DNA from: Rostratula benghalensis
Taxonomy: Eukaryota; Chordata; Aves; Charadriiformes; Rostratulidae
Direction: 5' to 3'
Assembly (NCBI GenBank): GCA_013399305.1
Contig: VXAI01000098.1
Span: forward strand, 1,163,885 to 1,227,884
DNA length: 64,000 nucleotides
In this document: piece by piece, positions 43,720-54,800 of the stretch
How the letters are laid out: each line of letters begins with the position of its first letter
Numbering within the stretch: the stretch's first letter is position 1
Notes under the pieces: model-generated
Seen by the model: only the letters and a program-made list of their open reading frames with translations
Database searches by the model: none
Told to the model about the DNA's origin: nothing
Translations under genes and position numbers: made by a program

Positions 43720-46700
43720 TCTTTGCTAAATAAACTTCTCAGTCTAAGGGGAGGCTGCTATTTCCACTTAAAGACTGGTGTTTTGTTTTGTGTATTTTTA
43801 ATTGCCTTTTTTTTCTTCGTTTTATTTATTTTTTTTAAGATGACACCCTACAACAGGGAAGCTGCTCAGCAGGGGATCAGTCCAGGACCATGCTTAGGTT
43901 ACTATTTTTCTGCATCCTGAAAGAACAAAACAGTCTGGCTCTACCACCCCTGCAAATACACCCCCACAGGTTCAGATGCTCTGGGGACAAAATTGCCCAC
44001 AGTCCAGTTCCAGACCTACCTGCTGTGGTGTATGGGCTGGGCAGTTATTTACAGTCCAGAAAAAAATATTTACAGACAATAAATATATACAAATTAGGTA
44101 CAGTAACAAAATCTGAAAAAATCCCAGATAAAATTAGAGGGATGACAAGCAGAGAAAAGCAGTGTGTGTCTTTTCAGAAGCCTGTACTTACCTGTCACAG
44201 GGAGGAACCGTACGTTCTGGGTGCAGAAGCACACCCTGGGACATGCTCCTCACAAGGTTCTTGTGAAAACCAGCGCTTGCTGTAGATCAGAAACCCAACG
44301 GGAAGCCAGAAATCCCTACTTCTTTCTAAGTAAAAGCATTTCAGCTCCACCCTTTGCTGGGCAAGTTTTAGGTGAGATTCCTTACCCCAGCTCGGAGTGA
44401 ATTCCTTTTTCCTCTGATGAAGCTCAGTTCTCTTTCAAAGGAACCACGGCTGAAGGTGACCAGTGCTAATTTTTTTATCATCATTTTATGAACATGTTAA
44501 CCTTAATTCACAAATGCTCTACAAAGTGAACTTCCTTACATTTTACTTGATTAAGAGTATTTCAAAGACATGGATTTTAAAAAATATGTACATGAAGTTA
44601 CCTCATACAAACCTGTACTTCTTTAAGGCAGAGCTACCACTTTTATTTTCATTTGGATTTTGTAGAAATTTGTTACTACTTAATTAGAACGGAGCCAAAA
44701 TAATTGTTTCCAGGCAGGCTATCAGTTTAACTTCCACATCTCAAGTTAAACAGGTATAAATGTTTTATACATAAAAGGCTTTAGATTATATAATGCAAAC
44801 ACATCTTCTACCTTCTCCCTTTTATCAGCACTTACACTCCAGATTTCCTTTGGGAATTGATGTGTCGGACAGTGGGAAAACAGTCCATTTCAGGTGTGCA
44901 CACAGAGGTCTCTGCTGTCATCTTTACGACACACATGGAGTTTGGAAAACTTGCTTAAAGTAAGCACCTTCTCCCCAGGTTCATTGTTTAAAGGATGTTT
45001 TCCTTTCGAGATTTTCATTTATAAAGATCCTCTTTTGTTTTCCAAAACCCGGGTTTATGGAGGAAACATTCTGTCCTCAAATAATCATCTCCAGGCAAAG
45101 GAAAGCTGCTTAAGATGTTACCCACTTATTGCACACACATACCTCTACATGGAGATTCTTAATCTTCACCCACCCAAGATTAAGGCAATGCAAATTATGA
45201 AATCGATACCAATACAGACAGCAACATCTATTACAGTTTCAATGTTTTTGTTATATTTTTTCTAAACTATTAGAGCAGCATGATTTTAATGTGATTGTTG
45301 TTGTTTATGCAATACAAATTCTCTGTTGTTTGATGCTGTGAGTCCTTATGCAGATGCCCTATTTTCTTATAGAAACCCTTCCTTCCACACCTTGTGTGAG
45401 AGAAGAAAATATTTGAGTGTTTGCGAGATGAGGATCCATTTATATTTAAGGCTCCATTACTGATCAGGAGGCAAAGAGTGTCCTTAAGGTGGCTATAAAT
45501 TATAGTTATACTAATTTTAAGGCCCTTAGTCTCTGTCCTAGTGATGTAGCAGAAGAGCTTTCGAGTAAAGGAGATTCTTCTCTCACAGCAGTTTCAGTTC
45601 TTTTCTTTCATTAATCAAAACCTATCCTATATATATATATATCTATCTATATGTGTGTTTTCTCCACATATGCATGTCTGAATGCCTCTCTGAGCTTTAA
45701 CACTCCTGCACCTAAGATTCAAACATAACAAATCAAAAATCATTTTGCAAGCAACTACAACAGGCATTTCCAGAAGTTACATCACGTAACAAGTCATGCA
45801 ATTAAACTTTAATGAAAAAATAAAAACAAAAACACCAAGCAGCCCCTAGTGCTTGCTTTGTCTTTCAAACAATCTACCATAAAAAAGCAGGACGTTAAAA
45901 TGGAAGAACCTTTGACTAAAGCTGTGCCGTAAACAATTTTTTCCTAATGAATTCCACCTCTTTACTCCACTGAATCAGCAGAGCCGGATGGAATTTCTCT
46001 CCTCTCTTCCTTCTCTCTGTATAAAAGGATGTACTGCTGATAAAACTAGTAACCCATGAAGATCACTTCCCTGAGGTGAGATGCCTCCTGCCAGCATTTC
46101 TGCTCTCCAGGGGTTACAGTCTAACACCCTTCCTCCTCCCTGAGACGCCCCCTTGAAACCAGCCGGACCTTCATTGTTGTAACATGAGCATTGGTGCAGG
46201 CAAAATAACAGAATACATCTTACAGCAACTAGAAATGTTCAGGCACATCCATATTCCTCTTGAAAAAAAGTACAGGCTCAGTTCTTCCAAATTTCTAAGC
46301 ACCTACACCTTAAGAAGGCTTCAGCTGGAGCTCTAAGTCTTAAACATCTCTCCATAATGGGTGCCTGAACCTCGACATTCTGCTCCTTTTTCAACCTCAC
46401 CCTCAGCTTATATTTTTCCACACTCGCAAATTATATCCCTTTAAAATCAAACCTTTTCCTTCCCATCTGCTGAGATCCTATCATTTGATGAAAGGTAACC
46501 ATGGTTTACACAAAGACAAGAGAAAAGGGCTGGCCCTTCCAAAATATTGTTAGGAAAGGCAGAAGGGAAGCACGAGAATGGTCACAGTTGGACCATGAAA
46601 ACGAAGGCCCTGGGCTGGAAGAGACACACACACACAGAGGCACAAGCACTGGAGGAGTTCCACTGGCTCCAGGTCATTCACAGCTGCAGAATCAGGACTT

Positions 46701-47200
46701 AGCACAGGGAAAAGTAGAACAACTCCAGCCTTCCTGTGCCTGTTATATTGTTTTTTCCTAATGTTTGGATTTTTGTATTTTCTACAGTGTGTAATAAAGC
46801 CAAAACATCAACTTAAGCTAAAATTTAGAATGTTTGACAGTAATTAATTTCTCGCCATTTATTCTTCCCACTCTAGCCCTTTCAGACAATGACATGACTA
46901 GTTTGCTGAAGGTGTTTGTTTTCTTGAACTACCCCCTAAACCATCTGGGCTATAGATGTGGTAGAGGGAGCCTGAAATAAATTTACAATTATAGTCAGTA
47001 AAATGCACAAGAAAAAAATAAATTAGGAAAGTGATTTGGTCATAATTTTGTCTTTAAGAATTTTTTTCCCTGTTTGTGTAATAAAGACAAGTTCAGTCTA
47101 ATCAGTAGCATTATTATTGTATTATTATAAATCAAGTATCTGTCTATAAGAAAAGAGTATTATCTTACAGTTACAAAGCACCTTTCCTCCCCAAGCTTTT
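43720..47200. other. Broad AT-rich noncoding interval, partly enhancer-like
   Basis: About 3.5 kb are AT-rich with no gene. Notable points are a perfect octamer ATGCAAAT at 45188-45195, a (TA)n/(TATC)n microsatellite at about 45628-45651, an AC run at about 46622-46634, and a TAATTA core at 46841-46846. The stretch 46740-47160 has many TTTAC, ATTAT and AATAAA words typical of conserved noncoding DNA. Two poly(A) signal words (AATAAA) occur but without a gene to end. Confidence 0.4.
45628..45651. repeat. (TA)n-(TATC)n microsatellite
   Basis: A run of TA dinucleotides passes into TATC tetranucleotides, then ATGTGTGT. It is a simple repeat that may vary in length between individuals. Confidence 0.85.
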
Positions 47201-47485
47201 GATGACAAGGTAAGGTCCATGCCGTGGAAATGCAGGAGCCAGCTCTGAAGCAGCAGAGTCTGGTCAGCAGGAGATGGGAACAGGGCTTTGGCCAAGGGGA
47301 CAGATTCCCACTGCGGAGTGAAATTCCTCCTGTGGAGGCAGCCAGCTTATCCTTATAGAATCAACTCAGGGACACTCATAAATTACAAAATAATAAAAAA
47401 AGAAAAGCCCTAAGATCTCATGTGACTATCCATGGACAACCGCCGGTGCCGTTTAACTACTTTACAGTTTGGGGCAAAATCTAGG
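47201..47485. other. Unique noncoding DNA
   Basis: Mixed-composition sequence; I see nothing recognisable in it. Confidence 0.5.
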
Positions 47486-47575
47486 GGGCCGGTCCTATAG
47501 GAAAGAAACAGGAGTAACCCTATTTAGTCATTAGAATAAACACCAATTTATGCGAGAAGGCACTCAGACCTTTCT
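47486..47575. mobile_element. Diverged palindromic (MITE-like) amniote repeat relic
   Basis: Words in order are GGGCCGGTCCT, AAACAGGAGTAACCC, TATTTAGTCATTAGAATAAAC and CACCAATTTATGCGAG. They parallel the GGGCCAGATCCT / AATCAGGAGTAACTCC / AAGTCAATGGAGT / CACCAATTTACACCAG order of the palindromic family seen at 12933 and 36218. The inverted symmetry is weak because of divergence. Confidence 0.45.
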
Positions 47576-49029
47576 TTCTCAAAAAGGTCCCAAGGGAGAG
47601 CTGCAAGAAAAACACAGAATCCAAACAAGAGTGACCAGAGGATGAGGAACCCCAGGGTGCTGCTCCAACCACATCACACCATCCCTGAGCACAGGACACC
47701 ACCAGGCACAAGGTGAAGCACAGCAAAATCAGAGAGATGTTGACTGTTAAAATGGTTTTGATTCAGAGGCTGGAACCTGGCAAAATCTCACTCTGTGTGG
47801 ATCCACTACCACCCACAGCTTGGAGATACTGCTGTCCTTTCCTTGTGCTTCTGCCCTGATCACACGGGAACCTCTTGCCTCCCCAAACACCACTGAATGT
47901 ACTGGGATTTCTCTGCTACGTGCCCCAGATTGCTTCCTCCAGCCCCGAACTTGCCACAGGTGAAAAAGGGCCAACAAATTTGGTCAGGGTGTAACAGGTT
48001 GCCTTAACAGCAGAGCACCAAGCAAGTGCTCTTCTGTAGCTGAAATGAAGACCTCTCTCCAGCCTGTTGTCTCATCCACTTAGCACAAACACAGAAGAAG
48101 ACCCATCAAACAGGAGCTGGGCTGGGCTATGAAATCTGGGATTAGACATCTGGAAAACCATCTGAGAAAGCAAGCTTGGGAAGGCAGTGGGGACTGAATA
48201 CCTTATTCTGCCTGTCTGGTAAACAGGTCCCGCCGTCCCAGCGCACTCACCACACATCCTCCCCACCTCAGGTGTGTGACAGGCATGTAGAGGCACAACC
48301 TGCTGGTGACAGGAAGGAAGACAGACACGAGGATGGACTGGGAGAGCCGGACAAATTAAATGAGGCAGAAGAAGATCAGAGGGCAGGTGACAGGTACAGC
48401 AGGGCCAGACAGCAGAGGCGGCAAATTGGGCTCGGCAAAGCATCTCAAAGTACTGCAGGAAGCCATAATCCATCTGGAACAGAGAGCTGGGAGCCCCACA
48501 TCTCTGGGTGCCCCAAACCCTGGGTGTTGGGTACGTCCTCAACTGGGAAGGACTGGCCTGTAGTCAGTCATATCAAACACCACAGTCTATTTCTGAGACC
48601 AAACACAGCCCCAGAAGAGCCTACTAACAAGAGGTGTTTTAAACACTAACCTAGCTGTCTACATTAGAAAGCATTTCCTGTTTGCAGTCTGGAGCTTTCC
48701 AGTTTCCTTGAGGATGAACAGTGATGAATCCAAAACACTTGTCTGATAACGAAACAGAGAAAGAGAGAAACCTTGTGGGCCTGGGGGTTCCCACGGCTGT
48801 CTTCGTTGAGCAGTTCTTCCTGCCTGGAGCCAGGAAGAGTTGCAGAGGGAGATCAAACCTGCCCTGCAAATCCCAAATTCAAGTCATGCAAATTCCAGCC
48901 TTCCTCCAAGCACTGATACCAACACAGGGACTCTGACTTCATCAGATGGATGAAGGAAATGGAAAAAGGGGGGGAGGGCCTTACTGCCTACACACACATA
49001 CACACACCCCACCTCGGGCAATAGAGGGG
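47576..49029. other. Unique noncoding DNA
   Basis: An octamer ATGCAAAT lies at 48886-48893, a G7 run at 48968-48974 and a CA-rich run at about 48990-49008. Frames of 156-157 codons (48072-48542 minus, 48176-48649 plus) overlap each other and have no recognisable domain. Confidence 0.5.
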
Positions 49030-49150
49030 GTGTGAATAATGGAGCAGGTTCAGCAGCCAACAGCGTTCAGGGTCGAGTTAGTAATCCTCTTTTTCCATTT
49101 CCGTTTGCTATTTGATGTAATTATAGTTTTTGATTGAAATCCACCCGGAG
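49030..49150. promoter_or_regulatory. Short enhancer-like block with a TAATTA core
   Basis: A homeodomain core TAATTA lies at 49118-49123 between TTTGATG and TTTTTGATTG words, in unique AT-rich sequence. Confidence 0.3.
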
Positions 49151-50745
49151 TGTAACCCCTCTGCTTAATGCACTGCTTAAATCCTTGGGTACACAACCAT
49201 GCTGCTCCCCAGACTCGCCTGGAATAGGAAACCATTTCAATGCCAAAAATAAGTCTTTGCTTTCTTTGGTAACGCCCTCAAGTCTTGGCTCAGCCTGTGC
49301 TACACCCACCAAAGGAGAAGGGCAGGGAGTTTAAGAGGGCTGCCTGATACCACCCATGGGCTAGTTAGTGGCTTTGTGCTAGAAGCTGAACCTGCAAGAG
49401 GGTTTAAAAACTTGTGAGGCTTTATTTAATACCCAGATGCTGGAGAGGTTGCACAGAGGTAAGAACACAGGACCTGGAGCCTGGGCCTTGACTTCCCCAG
49501 TGGATCTGCAGCCATCCCAACCAGGAATAACCCAAAGCTCTGTCCTGCCTTCGCGTGAGGTAAACAGTGGTTTCTGTCCTGAAAGGCCTCTTGGGGATAA
49601 AACAAATAAATGATATCCATAATCCAAAGGAGAGCTGGGAGATCCACCTCTGTAAAATCAGATCTCCAGAGCTGGTTTTTCCTCCCCAGCTCACTCCGTA
49701 CCACTTGGCCAAGAATGCAGGGCAACAGCTAGACCAGGAGGCCAGACACCAAACAAGCACATTAGCAATTATAGCCCACAGAAACAGCAGCTCACAGCAG
49801 TGTGACTGGGCTGGCAGCAAAATCCCTAATATCTGTGGATAGAAACTGCCCAGAAATAACCTAATAATGTTTTGAGTGCCCATTAGTCTGCTGGGTATCA
49901 GAAGGAAAAGGCTTCTCTGAGGACCTCACACCCAAACCAGTACCTCAGTCACCCTACAAAAACCTGATGTGGGTTGGGGAGGTAGGTAATGCATAGACTT
50001 GCTCCAAAAAAACAACCTGTCCTATGAGGTGGAGTCAAATAATCCCAGGACAATGAACAAAGGTACAATTTCACTCAAGATTCAGAAAAAACCCCACACA
50101 TTAATTCTCCTATACAGGAGAAACTCAGCATGGTTCCCTTCTTCCAAGTCTGAGGTATGTGCAAGGTGAACATGACTGGAAAAGAGCAACTCAAAGCCTT
50201 CCCCAGCAGGGGAATGGGACCTCTGAGATTTAAAAAAGTGATATTGCAACTCCTGTTCCACTCCTCCATTCACACAAGGAGAATGAAGCCCTCAAAGTTA
50301 CCCTGTGAGATTCTCAAACCTGTTGCAGAAACTTGGAAAAGTCCAAGAAAGCTGCTAAGCTTTGGATGTTTCTATGCCCTGAGACACCTGCCTCCAAGAA
50401 GAACGCAGCCAACTCTACACAGGACCTTGGAACCAAACATGGCTCTCTGGACCCAATTCTGCAGCTTGACCTTTACGGCATCATTTATGTCAAGGTCAAG
50501 CAGTGGCAAAACAGTATGATAAGAACAACTTTACGAAGGTGAAAGGGACCAGATAATCTGCCCATCCCTTTCCATTTCATGCTGGAGAAGGAAGAGTGCA
50601 GGAGGAGGTCGCTGAACCAGCCTCTTGGGCTGGAAGCACCTTTGCTGGCAGCACCGTGACTCAGCGGTGAATCAGAGGCAGCCTGTGCTCGGCTGCCCGA
50701 TCAGACGGACTATGGGAGGAAGATGAAGAGAGTAAAGCAAGAGGA
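49151..50745. other. Unique noncoding DNA
   Basis: Short overlapping frames (up to 153 codons, minus 49422-49883) without identifiable domains. No repeat was recognised. Confidence 0.5.
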
Positions 50746-50829
50746 GGAGAGATGTACAGGCAGCAGGGGAAGTGGGGGTCCCCTGTGAAGGAGAGATGTA
50801 TAGGCAGCAGGGGAAGTGGGGGTCCCCTG
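50746..50829 (+). repeat. 44-bp tandem duplication, two copies
   Basis: Copy one begins GGAGAGATGTACAGGCAGC at 50746-50747 and ends GTCCCCTG at 50785. Copy two repeats the same words 44 bp later and ends at 50829. The shared part (39-40 bp) differs at one site (GTACAGG versus GTATAGG). Near-identity points to a recent duplication. Confidence 0.9.
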
Positions 50830-51259
50830 GGCTGCAAAGCAAAATCTGCCCAAAGCTTCCACATTTCTAGGAAGTCCCTGTCGTTGACAGCATCTGTTAA
50901 TCTGCTGAGTCCCAATTTCTGGTTGCTCCTTCACCAGTAGGAACCCACCATATAGCCAGTATGGGGCACAGAGCAGCGTGCCCATGGGTACATCTGCTGT
51001 CCTTCTGCCCTTTCTTGAGGCTCATCAGCAGAAACCTGCTTTTCAAACAGCTCTCCCCACTCTGCTCCAGCCCTTCCTCTCAGTGGGCCCAGGCAGCCAG
51101 TTCTTTCTCTCTCCTCATCAGATATCTCTGTCTCTCTGAAATATTCAGATGATTTGGTTTTGTTCTTTTCTCCCCCACATCAAATCCTCCCCCTGCTTGT
51201 GGAAGCAGTGGATTTCACCCAGGCACAGGAGGCTAATTTACACCCTTCAGGGTTTAAAA
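50830..51259. other. Unique noncoding DNA
   Basis: I see no gene or repeat in this stretch. Confidence 0.45.
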
Positions 51260-51545
51260 TAGCAGTGGCGTAAATGAAAAGTCCAATTTCTTCAAATTTG
51301 CATTGTAAAACCATCCTTCAACTTCCTTGAAATAAATTTTACTATTTTATTAGTGCAAACAAAATGGTAATAAAACACTAATACAGCGCCTTGTATCCAG
51401 GGGAAGAGCTAAAATTAACATAGACCGAGCAGTGTTTGCTATTACATTCAATTACCTTTTTACTTGAGATTTACATTCTCATCCCCTTAATCTCCATAGT
51501 GGTGGCTTTGAAATCGTTCCCCACAGTCATTCCTGCGTTTGGAAT
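51260..51545. promoter_or_regulatory. Enhancer-like AT-rich block with a POU octamer
   Basis: A perfect octamer ATTTGCAT lies at 51296-51303. Further words include GAAATAAATTTTACTATTTT, AATGGTAATAAAACAC, TACATTCAATTACC and TTGAGATTTACATTC. The stretch is about 285 bp, AT-rich but complex, and ends sharply against GC-rich DNA with a (CGCT)n run at about 51561-51575. It is among the better conserved-noncoding-element candidates by texture. Confidence 0.4.
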
Positions 51546-51826
51546 GGACGGCAGGAAAGCCGCTCGCTCGCTCGCCACCCCCGCTGCCAGCACCCCAGTG
51601 CCAGCCTCTTCCCTCGAGACCCCTGGACAAGTTTCCCAGCGCGTCTCAGGAGAGCCTCAGCAGCCAGTCCATTCATCTCCCTCTGCTCGTCTCACTCAGG
51701 CCTGCGTTTCTAAACTCCAGAAAAAATACACCAGCAGCAAAAAAACCAGCCCGTGTTCCGTAGCTGCCTTCCATCTGGCTCTGGAAATGTTCCTTAATTC
51801 TCAGCTACGAGCCGCCTTGCAGACAA
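51546..51826. other. GC-rich unique DNA with a (CGCT)n run
   Basis: A short (CGCT)n simple repeat lies at about 51561-51575. The overlapping plus-strand frame (51436-51888, 150 codons) crosses the AT-rich block and has no recognisable domain. Confidence 0.5.
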
Positions 51827-51885
51827 GTTTTATTATCTCCATTGGACAGCTACGAAAACTAAGGCAAAGACTGAGGACCCAAGTC
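51827..51885 (+). mobile_element. MIR-like SINE relic
   Basis: The words TTTTATTATCTCCATTGGACAG, GAAAACTAAGGCAAAGACTGA and GGACCCAAGTC follow the MIR core order (ATTATCCCCATTTTACAG, GAAACTGAGGCACAGAG, TTGCCCAAGGTC). It is short and diverged. Confidence 0.45.
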
Positions 51886-54800
51886 TGAAGGCGGTGGCTC
51901 CCAGTTTAACGCTGGAATAGGGTATTTGGCAGCGGGAGTGTTCCTGCTTTCACCTGGGACTCACTGAATTCAGACTCTGTTCTGGAGTTAATTCACTGGC
52001 ATCGTGTCCCCCAACCCAGAGGTCCCAGATCACGGGCTCCGCAGTACATTGGGGAAAAGAGCAGCCCCAGGACTGTCTGATGAAACTCAGAGAGAACCCG
52101 CACTGAAAAGAAAGGATGCTAAGGATACACATCCCAGTAAATGCGATACAGGGAATCCACTTCCCCAGTATGAGGGGGCAAGTTTTAATTGGCAGCATCT
52201 TCAGATGCTTTCTTTTAATACAGCAGGCATGTCAGTGATTTTGGCCATTATCAGAAGAATGGCAAGCCTTCGATAAGACACCGCAGGAAAGTGCTGCCTT
52301 GGTCCAGCTCCATGCAGTGCCTTTGATTCTCTGCCCTTCTTTCTGCCTTTTCATGTACTGAATGTCAGACACCTCCCCTCTTACAAGCCAAGTCTAAACA
52401 TTTAACCTTTCTTTGCAGGGCATGGCCAGAACCTGTCTTCCAGGTGATATCCACCACTTTCTTCACTAATTTTGATACAAGTTTGTCATACCCAAAGGAG
52501 ATGAGAGATTAATTAAGCATTGTGTAGTATATTTCTAGCATATAAAACTCAACGGCCTTTGGTCCCAGCCTGCTCACTACCATGCTATTCCAACATTACA
52601 GAACCACTACAACACTGACCAGAGTCAACAGGTAAAGGGCAATTTGGGAAGGTACCAGCCAGCATCCTAAGGAAGAGCAGCTCCTGAGGAAAACAGGTCA
52701 CTTGAGTGTCCCCCAAGCCCAGCCATGTTGAATGTCCAACACATGGACTGCATGGAAGTGCCCAAGAGAGAGAGCTGATGGAAAAAACACTTCTAATTGC
52801 CCTAACCAAGTTCCAGGCAGCACTGGGGCACTGCGTGGCCCTGGTGGTACCTACAGAAAGCACCACTGACCTGGCTGTAACAACCCTGCTGCCACCCAAG
52901 CCCACCAGAACCCATTTTGTCCTGTATAGCACAAGGTCACTAATTTCTAGTGCCCCTTGGCCGGCTATCCCACAACTCCCAATTCTTCTTTCCAAAGAAT
53001 TGCAAGTGACTCAGCAAGAGATTTTGTGCCATCAAGAGCCTGCTGGTCAGAGAGTTCTCCTGTGACAGGGAGGTCTATGTCCTAGCACTTGGTGAACCCA
53101 GGAGGCCCCCAGGCAGTATCCTTGACAGCTGCCTTCAAGGTTCTCTTCCTTTCCTCATCAACAAAACCCTCTGGTTTCTGCATTTTAACTCCACAACCTG
53201 CATGCCTACCCCCTATCTCTCCTCTTGAATAGCATGGTCCTTCACCCTTCCCTTCTGGCCATCTTGATCTTCATGGCTAGAGGGGAGGGATCATGGAAAG
53301 CACGAGTCTGTAGGGTACTCCTAGAAAAAATTATAAATCCTTCCCATCCAGATCACAAATGTGTCCCCAGGAAACCTTTCACCTGTCCACCTTCTAGAAG
53401 GCAGCACACAAAGGCCACAGTGCAAATAAAATTATCACAAGATAGAAAACAAAACCCCCAAACAATAAAGAGTAGGAAGAAGAACCGTGCCCAAGAACAC
53501 AGGGCTGGGGTTGGTTTCAGCTGGTCTTCTGCCCCTTTTTTTCTGTTCTCTTTCCCCCACTCCCCTGAACAAAGGAAGTTTGTTGTCAGGCTCAAACATT
53601 TCCTGGGCCTTGTCCGAGTTCCACCTTGTTTTCTTTTTCTCTTCTCCCCACCCTGTACAAATAAAGCAAAAACCAACTGGCACCACCTGTGATGAAAGGA
53701 CAACTAAATGCAGAATTTTATCTTTTCTTTCTTTTCTCCCTCCTCCTTTTTCCCTTTTTCTTGGCCAGAAGTTTTGGGCAAAGGACAAAAGGTATTGTTG
53801 GGTAAGCATAATTCCAGTGGCTGAGTCACGCTAAGACACTAAAGCGCTGGCTGCTGATGGGGTAGAGTAAGCCAAAGCTGCTGCTTCACTAAATGCAGTG
53901 AAAACGCCAGCAGCACCACTGCAAACTCTGCAAGGGGCAATAGAAGATCCTCATAGTGAGAAAAGGTGCAAAAAAATCAAGTATAACCCTGGTCTAAATA
54001 TAGTCACCCAAGAAATCTCAGAAGGAAAGACTCACCCAGAAGAGGCTGGATGGGCTCCTCCCTGAAGACTGTAGAGGTTGTGAAGGTCATGGTAAAGAGA
54101 GTTACCAGCAGTACTTAGGGTAAGGGAAGGCTAAGATGACTTCTTCAGTTCTCCAACCAGGCCTAGTTTTTTCTGGTTTCATGACCCAAGTCATACCCAC
54201 AGCTGATCAGTCCTACACCTGGGCTTCCTCTCCACCTGGAAGCTCTTTGAGGCAGGGGGCTCACATAGCTCTTGCAGCCCCAAGCACGACCAACCTGGGC
54301 AGGGGGCTTCCAGGCACTACCACGACACAGATAATCATCGGCCCATTTCTGGCTGCAAATTAAACGGTGCCCCAAGCGGGCACTTGCTTGGAGCACATTC
54401 AAAAGCTCACTGTAGACCCTGCAACTCAATGGTGCATTTGGGGGAGCTGGAGTACTGGCTGTTTGTTTATTTTATGATGCACTTTGGTCTCTCTCAGTTG
54501 CGCTGTTATCCTACACCTGTTCGCTCCCCTTTCTTGGGGCTGATAACAGGCAGTACGTTGTGCAGAGTCAGGGCCTGGCCTGGCTCTTTTTGTTTTTAAT
54601 GAGACGTGTGTATTTGGTTCCAGAATATCAATGCTCAGGGTGAGGGAAGAGGCAGAAAATTTCCCTCAATAGGCATAATAAGTTCAAGAGAATGATGCGT
54701 GGAGCAAGGTCCTCACATGGAGCTGAAGAGGACAAAAGTCTTTGTTGATCAACCCTCCCTGGGGCAAATCCTGGTTTCCCCAGTGGAGCACATCTCCTTT

